A DNA stretch of 64,000 nt from Paracamarosporium sp. OC-R06-R3 (Eukaryota; Ascomycota; Dothideomycetes; Pleosporales; Didymosphaeriaceae). The notes under the pieces were generated by a model, which was not told the DNA's origin, ran no database searches, and saw only the letters and a list, made by a program, of their open reading frames with translations. Position 1 is the first letter of the stretch, and every line of letters starts with the position of its first letter. The stretch spans positions 186,001 to 250,000 of the forward strand of contig JACVRA010000063.1 of the NCBI GenBank assembly GCA_019828545.1, in the 5' to 3' direction. Positions 11,185 through 21,194 of the stretch are shown here, in pieces. The position numbers and the translations under genes were made by a program.

Positions 11185-13871
11185 CTTCACGTCTTGCAAT
11201 GGTGCCTAACTATGAACACAAGCGGGAAACCGAGCAGAGGGTTGTCCAAAGTATCTAGGTTGTTGCGCAGGAAGGAAAGAGGAGAAGAGGACGCGGGACC
11301 TGCGAGCAGGGAGGTTTATTAGGATGCAAGACGCCATGGTTGAATCACGTTACGGGCGGACGGGGGCCCGTCAAACGCCAATTGCCAGTGGGCCGGGAGC
11401 GGGAACAGCATGTTTGGAGACGCTTGGTGGGGTCGCGCACGAGTGAGGGGTTGCACGCGTTCTGGTGGGGTCGCCCTTTCCTCGGCACGCGCACCGCGTG
11501 CGCTTCCGCTTTGGGAAGTCGTAGCCACCAGTCTCCATTTTCGTACTGTTTACCAACCATTGCTTTTACTTCACGATGATTTTTTGGTGGGTTTTGGGTG
11601 TTTTGTCAGTCATGTTGTCCTTCTGTGGTTAGAAGAGCTCGTTGTTCGAAAGGTCTGGATCAGTGTGGAGCTGTTGTCGTAGCCATTGTTCCCGCATCAA
11701 GGCATAGCACGATAACTGTCAGATTTTCCATTGTTCATCGTATCAGCTGTGTCTGTGGATAGCACACCCACTATTACATTAACATCTTATGCATTCCTTA
11801 TAAGACGTAAAACTTTTCAAAGTCAGGTGTGGGAGGCCTTGAATTCCTGAAAATATAAATAGTAGACGTTTCTTGCGTAGCACTCGAGACAGCATGATGG
11901 AGCATACGTCGATATGCTATACCGTGCACTTGTCTACATACTATGATCCTTTTTTCTAACGAATAAATCGTGGAGGCTTCTAGCAATACCGTTCTATAGA
12001 AGGAATTTCTAACTGCATCTATACTGCATTATTTAGCAAGTTCCTATAGGAACAGCCTCTATGTTACAGTACTGCGTAGAAAGGTTATTGATTGTCGGTC
12101 CAATCTATGCCTGTGATTTGTTACTCGAGGACCAAAGTCTAATTCAGTAGTCATATTCCATCGATTCTCAAACATATTTTCAGGCGCCCATGTCATCTAT
12201 AACCGGGCCCCACAAACTGAATCAGGACCAGCTCTGTCACGCTTCTAAACATATTGCGGCGCTCTTCTGCGATTGGACATTCGAATGATTCTGCAACTCT
12301 ATGAACATGATCTTTTCGCACTTGAGTCTCGTTCAGCATCGTCGTGATCGAATTACTTCTTTACTAGAGTTTCGTTATCCACCGTTATGCTATGTTCTGC
12401 AATAACCAATTTTTCGTTTCTAATATGGTTAAGATGGATAAGAGCTTTAGCACAGTTCACAGGCTACTATAACTACGAGAACTCTTACCCGTCCTCAGAG
12501 CTTCGTGTTCATGTTCAATACTGAGCTCAAACCAATAGTGTTCATGGACGTGTTACATTATGTGATCCTCCATCATGAGCAAGGTTTGCTATTCCATGTA
12601 GCATGTTTGAATTACTCTGATTTATTACCCTTATCAGATTTCCTCCCTGCTTCTGTTTTATTTTTATTTTATTATTGTTGATACAAGTAATGTTTTGGAA
12701 ATAATTTCTTGTCTCACTCACATTGTAATGGAACAAACCCGATCATTTGTTGTGAAAGGCAGTTTTACACGTGGGCGAAATTTTGTTGCAATAGCTGCTC
12801 ACATCAAATATAAGTGCATATACAGTTGCTAATCTAGTCATTAAATCTGCCCAGTCCGTGAACATAGCTTGGATTGAGTAATTTCTATATTCCCCGAAAG
12901 TACGAGTAGAAAAGCCCCGGCTTTTATCTCTATTAGGGTTTTGTGGATATGAGCGTGTTTAGTCACTTCTGTTAGAAGTCGATCCGTAGCCTGTCGAGGC
13001 AAAGCCTCACACAAGGCAAATTCAACTATACTAAGCCTGTTCGCCCAAAGCTTTAGTAATCGAAAGCTCACAGAGGAATGCTCACATATCTTCATACAAT
13101 ACTGTAAGCACGTATTGACAAGTATGAGCGAATCCGATCAACAGCCACCATAACTTCCTACATCTCTCGTCGAATTTTTCGCCTAAACCACTGGACGAAT
13201 TTTGAAAAGAAAATATGAGTCAGGTAGTTAGATGTCACATATGGTGGGTAATAATCCTATTCCTTTTAGGAGTTGATACTGAATAGCCTGCGGACGGAAT
13301 AGTTCTGGGTTTCGAGACAGTCTTTCGAGAATGGCATGTACGACACATATTACCATGAATACGAACTTTGCGTCACCATATCAGCATTTCTATAGTCTTG
13401 GTTCGTGAGGCAAAAGACGGATATGGATTTGATAGAGCTGGAAATAACAAATGATGAGACGCTTTTGAGCGTCGGTTTAGAGCAGGACCAAGAGGGTTGT
13501 ACATATCACTATTATGCCATGGTTGAAATATTCACTGGGTTCCGCAGTACGCAACGCATCAATTCATGCAACGCATATCCCATCCTGTAGGTCTCAAAGA
13601 GACCTGATCATTCCAAAATGTAGGTCCTGGTGAAAGCAGAAACCAATATCAGGTCACAGCATGAGAACAGCTTAGTCTGCGCAGAACGCTATCATGGTAT
13701 TCGTATCATCCAAAAGTCTTCAGCCTAAATCGTACAGCTAGTAGAAGAAAGAAAACGCTCGTAAGCTCTGGTATAATCCAACCGACCCGACTTTTCCAGC
13801 TCATCCCATCCACATTTCCATACTTCCACCCCACCATACCCATCCAATCCACTATTTGGACAGTTCACCAT
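11185..13871. other. 2.7 kb gene-free interval, AT-rich from ~11.7 kb
   Basis: The first ~500 bp (11185-11690) has ordinary GC content and probably holds the kinase promoter. From ~11690 to ~13790 the base composition becomes clearly AT-richer and frames are short. None of the small ORFs shows a domain, signal peptide or convincing splice pattern. It contains palindromes (see 11973-12059). It may be a decayed mobile-element remnant, but I see no terminal repeats or transposase/reverse-transcriptase motifs. Confidence 0.5.
11973..12059. repeat. Imperfect inverted repeat with two internal palindromes
   Basis: Outer arms GAGGCT (11973-11978) and AGCCTC (12054-12059) are inverted. Inside lie the palindromes TTCTATAGAA (11992-12001) and GTTCCTATAGGAAC (12040-12053), which also resemble each other in inverted orientation. 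The whole could fold as a loose cruciform or be a small palindromic element remnant. Seen directly; the nature is unknown. Confidence 0.6.
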
Positions 13872-15165
13872 CTAAGCCCTGAACCTCCTCGTGATAGTCC
13901 TCTTCCTAGCAGCAGCAGCAACCTCGCTAACATCGGCAGGCCCACCATCAGGGTTCGTAACCGCACCCGCGAATCCAAGCGCCGTGTTGAACAAATCAGC
14001 AGTGCTCTTGTCCCGGGTACCCGCATCGCTGACAAGCTGCTTCGCCTGCTCGCACGTGCTGACGGCAGCATCGTTGGCACCGCAGACATTGGTGAGCTGG
14101 TTGCAGAGCGCGTTGGTGATGATGTTGGGGTTGAGGGCCTCCTGCTGGCCGCCGCGAGCCGTCTCGTCGGCGATCTGGAAAGTGAATTCGTCGGCTTTGC
14201 GGCCGTTTTGCCCGGCTTCGAAGATGATGGTGGGCGTGCAGGAGCCGAAGTCTTCGTCGCCCGTGAGGATGGAGCCTGCGGAGGAGGCCGCGCCGCCAGC
14301 TGCTGCACCCGTGGAGTTGTTGGATGCGTTTCCGGCGTCGGCGTTTCCGGCGTTTCCAGCGTTGGCATTGTTACCAGCATTTGCGTTGTTGTTTCCAGCA
14401 TTCGCGTTTCCAGCATCGCACGCAGCGCCCGAGTTATCAGCAGCGTTGTCGCCAGCGTTCGCGTTGTTTCCAGCATCAGCAGTTGCATTGTTTGCGTTTC
14501 CAGCATCAGCATTTCCCTGGTTGCCCTGGTCGGCATTCGCGTCGCCATTGTTGCCCTGGTTGGCGTTGTTTCCAGCATCCGCGTTTCCACCAGCTGCCGC
14601 ACCGCCAGCAGCATCCTGAGCCTGGACGAGATCGCCAAGCCCAGCGTCGTTCAGCAGGTCGAACACACTCTTGCCATCGGCGTTGAGTGGGGACCCAGCA
14701 GTCTGCTGGCTGAGCGCCGCAACGGCACCGTCGACGTCGACGTCAGGGTCGATGAGCGGAGTGATGCCGCGGAGCTCAGGGGTAGCAGGGAGAGAGGCAT
14801 CGCCGCAGACGTTCTGGACGTTGCCGTTGGCGAAGGGGTTGGTGTTCTTCTCGGCAGTGACCATGCCGATGGCTGCGGCGATGGCATCGGCGCCGCCACC
14901 GAGCTCGGAGACGATCTTGTCGGCAGTAGCAAGCTGATGGGTCGTTAGTATGCATATTAAGGACGTGTCTGAGCGATGGACATACCTTGGCGCAAGAGTT
15001 GGCAGCGCCCAAGAGATCACTGATGGCACCACCAGCAATGGTAGCCGCAGCACCTGGATCACCACCCTGGACAGCAGAGATGGCCTGGATAGGGACCTGT
15101 TCCTGGCCGAAGCGAGCCTCGACATAGGCCACAATGGCCGAAAGAAGGATAACCTTGGACACCAT
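13872..15165 (-). CDS. Secreted Asn/Ala/Gly-repeat protein (often annotated circumsporozoite-like in moulds)
   Basis: 413 aa from two exons, 15165-14986 and 14933-13872, joined by a 52-nt intron (GTATGT..CTAAC..CATCAG) that gives NSCAK-LATADKIV. Residues 1-17 (MVSKVILLSAIVAYVEA) form a signal peptide. A conserved-looking N-terminal domain (~20-160) contains FGQEQVPIQAIS and SLPATPELRGITPLIDPDVD. Residues ~185-280 are a low-complexity Asn/Ala/Gly/Asp tract with repeated NADAGN, NAGNNANAGN and NQGN units. A second Cys-containing domain follows (SCTPTIIFEAGQNGRKADEF, then LCNQLTNVCGAN). The C-terminus is basic (RKRTITRR), with no GPI-type hydrophobic tail. Members of this fungal family are cell-wall or extracellular proteins of unknown function; the protozoan-like name reflects only the repeat composition. 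A TATA box lies upstream. Confidence 0.88.
14305..14600. repeat. Degenerate repeat tract encoding Asn-Ala-Gly units
   Basis: Within the secreted-protein gene the plus strand repeats units such as ccagcattcgcgtt and ccagcatcagca, which encode NANAGN/NADAGN on the minus strand. The repeat is degenerate at both DNA and protein level, so copy number could vary between strains. Boundaries approximate. Confidence 0.8.
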
Positions 15166-15381
15166 CTTGTTGATGACAAAAATGTACAGATCGAAGTAGT
15201 CGTTAGACGTTAAAGTGTTCAAAAAGAGAGACTAGCTCGTAAGAATGTGTGAATAAGGGCCAACCGGGGCGAGTGAATGGATGTAATGGAATGAAAGACT
15301 AAACAGAAGAAAAGACTGTTGTGCTACTGTGAAGCAGTGTGCTGATGAGTAGATACTGTCCCTGCGTGGCATGCGCTGGGG

Positions 15382-15388
15382 CTTTATA
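15382..15388 (-). promoter_or_regulatory. TATAAAG box upstream of the secreted repeat protein
   Basis: A TATAAAG heptamer on the minus strand about 217 nt upstream of the ATG at 15165. It suits a strongly regulated gene with a ~150-190 nt leader. It is the clearest TATA-like element noticed in the window. Confidence 0.5.
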
Positions 15389-16275
15389 CCTACAGGCAAC
15401 GAACGCACCCACCAAACACCCACGACACCCTAGCCTTGTCCCCATCCTGAATGACGACACGGAGAGATTGCATCGTCTCGAGTGTGCATCCAGATGCGCC
15501 GACACAGAGCAACGTCCCCCCGCCCAGCAATCCGCGAGGTGAGAAATAGCCCCAGGAACTGACGCTGCCGCACGGTTATGCGCGACAAAGTATGGTGGGA
15601 CGTATGATTTGCTGTCTGCGACTTCGGGTAGCATTAGCTCCCGCCGTTAAGAGTTTTGAGGGGTTCCTACTGAACTGCGCGTCGTGAGGTTGGCGAAGCC
15701 TCAGGTTGGCCCCCGCGACACCCCGGGTCGCAGCACTGTCTCATGTGACACCGCTACACCTATAGCCGTAGTGACAACGGCTCGTCAACGCACGCAAACT
15801 TAATGCGTTCCAAGTACCATGCACCACTCAGAGGAAATGTGCTCACGTCCAGAAACTTCCATTTTTCCGTCCATTCGACGAAGAGCAAAAACATCATGCA
15901 AACTGCACAAATGGAGGGTCAATGACAATGCAGGCTGGTATTGCGCAAGTAAAAGCGAGAAATATGCTGTTATGCAGCGAAACAAATGCTGAGAGAGGCA
16001 AGAATGCCCGATGATTGTTAAAAGAGTAGAGGAGTGCTCTATAATGCTTCCAGAAACCTGGTTGTTGTTCGAACAAGATCGCCCGTCGCAGATTGGATCG
16101 TTTGACCATCGACTGAGCAAAGATCGCCGTGTCCTTGCATGGACGCAGATTCGAGCATGCACTTGTTGTGATGCTAGCCGCCAGTGCAAAGTTGTCACTA
16201 TGCGTCTGCTCCTGCACGTCGATGCTGCACGTCCAAATTCCTACCGGCCCACCAATCCCCAATCAACTAAATCTA
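15389..16275. other. Intergenic stretch upstream of the secreted protein and downstream of mS38
   Basis: Holds distal promoter sequence of the secreted-protein gene and the 3' flank of mS38. Small ORFs here lack family features; no RNA gene recognised. Confidence 0.4.
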
Positions 16276-17375
16276 TTATGTCCTGTCTAACTTTCTGCGC
16301 AACAACCTGGTCCTCTTCATGAGCTTCTTGTACTTGTGCTTCTTCATCTTTAGTTTCCGCTGCCTCTTGACACTGATCGCCAACATGTCCGGGCGTTGCA
16401 GGACATCCCGGCTGCGGTTGTTTGTATATTGCCGTTGGTTCATACGGTCCAGGAACGGTTGGCGCACCTCATACTGCTCCGGCTCTTGTTCCGCGGCGGG
16501 CGTCGCAATCTCAACCATGGGCGCGGTGGTGGCTGAATAGGTGCGCTTACCTGAGGCATCTGTGGATTCCGTCACGACAACAGCGGTGCTCCAAGCGCGC
16601 TTCTTGATCTGGGAAGGTGATGCTGCAACGTCCTCCACTGTGTTGTTGGCCGACTGCATCTCCGCTGCCTGGTCAAAAGGAACAGGCGGCGGCGGCGGCC
16701 TGAATGGAACGAACCTCGACATAAGCTCTTCCAAAGTGACCTGTGGGGGGCCATCGAGGTGCTGCACCTCGACTTGTGGGACTTCTTCGGCGGACGCCTG
16801 CTTCTCGAGAGCTGCCTCCAAGCTCTCGATGCCACTCGAGAGCGTCTGGATATTTTCCGTCGTCGTTTTCCTGTTGTATGGCGACCGCGGGGCGAAGATG
16901 GATTCGAATGAGGCATCCGTGGCTACTGGCGGTATAGCCTTGTCGAGGGATATGGGACGGTGGAGCGAGAAGAAGGATGATATCTTTACCTCTGCAGACA
17001 AGATTAGCTAGTGATTTTATTCGCAACGAGTCTTTGCGTACCAGGCTTCTGAAGATAATCGGTAGGCGGCACGTGGGGAACGTTCAGCGCCGGGGTCGGA
17101 GGTGCGGCTGTCTTCTTCCTGCCAGCTCTTCCTGGCGCCTTTCTGGCAGGAGCCTTTGCCGCGCTCGCAGGCGTCTGCTGAGCAGAGCTCGACCCATCCG
17201 CGTTGGAGCCATCTGGAGGTATCGACGGCTTGGACGACGATAAGCGCCGCTGGTGGCCCCGGGCAAAGGGCTTCTGGGCCGCGCCGAGGGCAGCAGGGCG
17301 CGCAAAGGCACACACCGAGGGTGGCGGCAGGCTGCTGGAGGAGCGGACGACTCTCCCGGCGGCGGAAGAGAACAT
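16276..17375 (-). CDS. COX24: Mitochondrial small ribosomal subunit protein mS38 (Cox24/Qri5, AURKAIP1 family)
   Basis: 349 aa from exons 17375-17042 and 16991-16276 with a 50-nt intron (GTACGC..CTAATC..CTGCAG); the join reads LQKP-EVKISSFFSL. The N-terminus (MFSSAAGRVVRSSSSL) is Arg/Ser-rich without acids, as in mitochondrial targeting peptides. The middle is Ala/Pro/Lys-rich and not conserved. The last ~35 residues, MLAISVKRQRKLKMKKHKYK followed by KLMKRTRLLRRKL, are the hallmark C-terminal domain of Cox24/mS38. In yeast this protein is a mitoribosome small-subunit component needed for COX1 mRNA processing and translation. Identity rests on that C-terminal signature. The N-terminal start is the first ATG in a fitting frame. 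Confidence 0.92.
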
Positions 17376-19382
17376 GGCCAGCAGATGGAAATGCGGTGAT
17401 GATGAGGTGTCGAAGTCGGCTTTGTCGCTCGGCGCAATCCTGCTGCTGCGAGTCACGCATCGGCCAAATATTTTTCCTTAGAGCCGCATCGGTCACGAGA
17501 ACGACCCGGAACCTCGGAAGCACGTCGACCACGAGCCTGAGGCATCAGCCCATGGTAGCCCACAACGGCCTTCTCCTTTGGGTATACCGCAGATGGGAGC
17601 CCTCATCTGGGGATCGTTCCAGCAAGGCAGGCGTATGTCCAGAGCATGATGCTGCAGATTGGACCGAGACATCTCATCCGTAACTAAGAAGCGTACACCA
17701 GGTCGACATGACATGATGGATGGCATGAAAGAACACGAGGAATGATGCGTACAGCGAGCGCTCCGCGACGATCCCGTTCTCATAGCCACCCTAAGCTATC
17801 AACCGGCGACTCTACCTTTATCGACTTCCCCATCCATCCCCTTGTCTCTCATGCATCCAGATAACAATAGCTAGCCACCTCAATATCCAAACTGAAACTC
17901 CACCTCCATTCTCCAGGCATCTACGACGGATCTTCGCTCGTATCCCCTCGAGTCCACCGCTGCTTCGCTCCATCAATGTCTCACTCAGCCAGGCAAACAC
18001 CACCCATCCAAGCCTGCATCAACAGGGTACCTGCAACGGTTCTGCGCCGCCCGAGCGGCTAACCGCACCCACGGGTCCGACACAGAAGAACTCCCTCTCA
18101 TGTATGATGTATACACGGGACCAAACGGGCAGAACAGCGGACCCATACATTGCAGCATGACGTTGCAGGCGATTGGCAGGCGGGGCGATGCTAGCGTGCG
18201 CATATGTATGTACCTGTACAGCGTGCAGCTAAGGATGCACGAGGGCGTAAGGACAGGCCCCCACCACCATCAGCACAGCACAGCCCCGTCGAGCAAAGAA
18301 TAGTAATCCAGAAGCCTGCCATTCTCCATCACCGAGGAATAAGCACCCTGGTATCGTCATCATGCACCTCCGTTGACGAGCCAATATCGGCGTGCGTCTG
18401 CGTCGTAAATCGAGGACCTGGTGCTCGACGAGTGATTCGCCTGCGCGCAGCTGATCTATCCATTCACCCGCTCTCGGACCCCGAACGCCACACCCGAGGC
18501 CGTTCCCTCAAACATCCTTCCCGCACTCGAGTGTGGATCGATAGACGGTGCGTGATACGCGATGGCGGGGTCTTGCTCCGCAATGTGTTCGGACCGGCAG
18601 ACCTGCAGTCAGACACGAGAAGGGCAAGAGCAGCATGAACCCTGCACCGCCCATCTAAGACATGCATTCGGACTGCAAGGCAAGGCGCTGCGTTTGTTGG
18701 GAGAAACGTGGTTTTTTGCATTCAAATTTGTGCAACTTGTGTAGTGTGATGCGACTTGTACCATCCAGTCCGGCGTTCTGTTCCAAGCATCGATTGCTGC
18801 CTGTTTGCAACTAGAAAGGAAAGAGGTAGCCCCCCCAAATGCCCAAATGAACAACATGAAGTGGAGAGAATGCGGTGCTGAGCCTTCACACGCACACACA
18901 AAAGCCTACAAAAGAAAACAAACTAGCTCTTTTAATCCAACCCTCGCGTGCTTTGCTCGCTCGCTCGCTCGTTGCTCCGTAGCCAAACTCCAAAGATTAA
19001 AGGAGCAAAGTGTTGGCGACTCCTGTAAGCAAGCCAAGTAGATCGTCAAGTCATCTTGCCCTAGCAAAAACATGAATAAATTTCGAAGAACAATTGGGAT
19101 ATCGTGTAACGGGAAGGGCGCGGTAAGGGCGGGCGGAATGATTAGCCAGGGGCTCTGGGTCCATCGCCGTGGCTCGAATGCAGTCAGTGCATGACCGTAA
19201 GATGCCTGATAGACCGGGAACAAGTGGAGTCCGATAAAGGCGGGGTATTAGGAGCAGTACATGGCGGTCCACTTCTTAGGTGTTCCAGTTTGCGTGCAAT
19301 ACAATCAGTTGGGCGAAACCAAGATTTGGTCTTCACTCCCAACACAAGGGTGATGACACCGCTTGGAGTAGCAAGGGAGTGC
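17376..19382. other. 2 kb gene-free interval between mS38 promoter side and G-alpha 3' end
   Basis: Both neighbours are on the minus strand. The left part should be the mS38 promoter, the right part the 3' UTR of the G-alpha gene. ORFs here (for example 18204-18638 plus) are Arg/Ser-rich random-looking translations without motifs. No tRNA-like B box recognised. Confidence 0.45.
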
Positions 19383-20645
19383 TTACAAGATGAGGGCGTT
19401 GAGATTGCGCTGAACAATCATGTCCTGCACCGACTGCATAGTGATCTTCAAAAGATTCGTGTCCGTCGCATTGGTGTAGTGGACGTAGACCTCCTTCTTC
19501 GGCTGCCGTACCAAGTTTCGGAACTTGTTGGCAAAGAACTCTTGCCCTGCCTCGATGTCGGTGGGCTTGCCGCTGTAGTCCGGGAACACCTTGTTTATTG
19601 GGCTCATGCCGCCCGCAATCTTTTCTCGGAAAAGATCGATTTTATTTAAGAACAGAATGAGGGCTGATTTCTCGAAGTATTTGGAATTCGATATCGACTC
19701 GAAAAGCATAAGGGCTTCATGCATTTGGTTCTGCCAGCAGCGTTAGCACGTGAGCGTTGCGACTAGGAGCGCAACTTACGCCATTTCGATCTTCGACCAA
19801 TACATGGTCGTAGCCGCTAATTGCAACCAGGAAGAGAACGACTTGCACGTTGTCAAAAACGTGAATCCACTTCTTTCGCTCGGACCGCTGCCCACCCACG
19901 TCGAACATGCGGTACGTGAGGTTTCCCAGCTCAAATATGGTTTCTGTGATGCCGGTCGTCCGTAATCGCGTGCGAAGAATGTCTTGATCTGTAGGTAGAT
20001 AGTCTTTGGCAAAGAGCCTTTCCACATCTGCAAAGAAGCTGCAACGCATTAATTGTGATGTAAAAAAAAAGCCAAGTCAGGCTGAACATACTAGCTCAGA
20101 TTGTCGTGCAGCGCATATTGGTTGCCCTTCAGTATAGCCAGCTGCACGCCCTTGTCTGCCCACAGGCTGTTGAATGCAGAGAGACACTCCTGCGGCATTG
20201 GATCCTCGATGCCAATTTCGGGATCCGCAGTGATGAGCTCGGCGAAACGCTGTCACCGTCAGTCTAGAGATGCGAGTAGAAGGCCAACGTGCGTACCAGA
20301 TTGTCGTCGTCCTCGAAGTCGGTCTCTTGCTCCTGCATTGCAGCGAAGATGGTCTGAAAGGCCGAGACCAAGTTGTTGAAGATAATGGCCCGCCATTGCT
20401 TGCGTTCGGTCTTGTTGAAGCCGCCCGCGTTGATTATGCGCATCTGCTTCAGCACGGTGGACTTGCCGCTCTCACCGGCACCTGCAGGCCGTTCAGCGTG
20501 GTTCAGCCCAGGGATCGCACAAGGACGTACCGAGCAGCAGCAGCTTCACCTCACGCTGCTGCTTCTTCTTGTCATTCCGGATGACCTTTTCAATCTCCTC
20601 ATTGCGGCGACTCTCGGGGTCGATTGGTTTCTTGCCGAAGCACAT
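19383..20645 (-). CDS. Heterotrimeric G-protein alpha subunit, group II-like (GNA-2/GanA/MagC type)
   Basis: Membrane-associated GTPase that relays signals from seven-helix receptors. Five exons: 20645-20531, 20481-20297, 20249-20092, 20038-19780, 19730-19383; 354 aa, the standard length. Introns are 47-53 nt. Visible GTPase elements are the P-loop GAGESGKST (~39-47), switch I with [10 protein letters not shown], switch [18 protein letters not shown] (FLNKIDLF) and NATDT (TCAT-box equivalent). It starts [20 protein letters not shown]: position 2 is Cys, so the usual Gly-2 myristoylation site is missing. It ends NLNALIL with no Cys at position -4, so the pertussis-toxin site of group I subunits is absent. 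These traits fit the divergent group II of fungal G-alphas. Group assignment is from memory of motifs and should be tested by phylogeny. Confidence 0.94.
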
Positions 20646-20815
20646 GATACCCGGGGCCATTCACAAGCTCGCGGTGCAGCTGTCGAGACGCGGCGGGGAC
20701 GTCGGTGGTCGCGGCGGCGGACTTATAGCGGAGCTCTAGACATGCAACGGCACGGCGCTGAGGGCTATTTACGGGTCAGCCACGCATTGAAATAGCGGCG
20801 GGCGCATAAGACATG

Positions 20816-20880
20816 GAGGGCGGCGGCGGCAGTGGTAGCGGCAGCGGCAGCGGCAGCGGCACCACCAGCAGCGGCACCAA
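20816..20880. repeat. GGCGGC / GGCAGC trinucleotide-hexanucleotide repeat
   Basis: A run of ggcggc and (a)gcggc units upstream of G-alpha on the promoter side, about 65 bp. Seen directly. Confidence 0.7.
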
Positions 20881-21166
20881 ACGGAGAGAGAGCATGCACG
20901 GAGCAGGGAGGGCGTTGGGCAGGGTGGGCAGACTTACAGGGCAGGAGCGAAGGCAAAGAGTCGCAGGCAAAAGAGCGTCGATGGGCGAGGAGTGGCGACC
21001 TGCGACTGCGAGAGCGTGGACTTGAACGCTGGGGGTGAGGGAGATCAACAGGAAAAGGGAGCTGTGCCGAGCATGGGTTGTTGGGTTCCTTGCAACAGGA
21101 CGAACTATTTGGGCGAGGAGCCGCACCGAAACGCTGAACACCAGGATGGGACCCAAGAGTGGAGAC

Positions 21167-21194
21167 GACAGGCGACAGGCGACAGGCGACAGGC
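21167..21194. repeat. Four perfect copies of the heptamer GACAGGC
   Basis: Tandem gacaggc units at 21167-21173, 21174-21180, 21181-21187 and 21188-21194, followed by gacgggc and a ggcaggcaggc run nearby. A small heptanucleotide microsatellite in the G-alpha upstream region. Confidence 0.9.

Noticed and set aside
13891..14948. Two long plus-strand ORFs (242 and 246 codons) antisense to the secreted repeat protein
   Set aside because: They are frame shadows of the repeat-rich minus-strand gene; their composition mirrors the NAG repeat and they have no motifs.
18204..18638. 144-codon plus ORF between mS38 and G-alpha
   Set aside because: Arg/Ser-rich random-looking translation with no motif or neighbour context.
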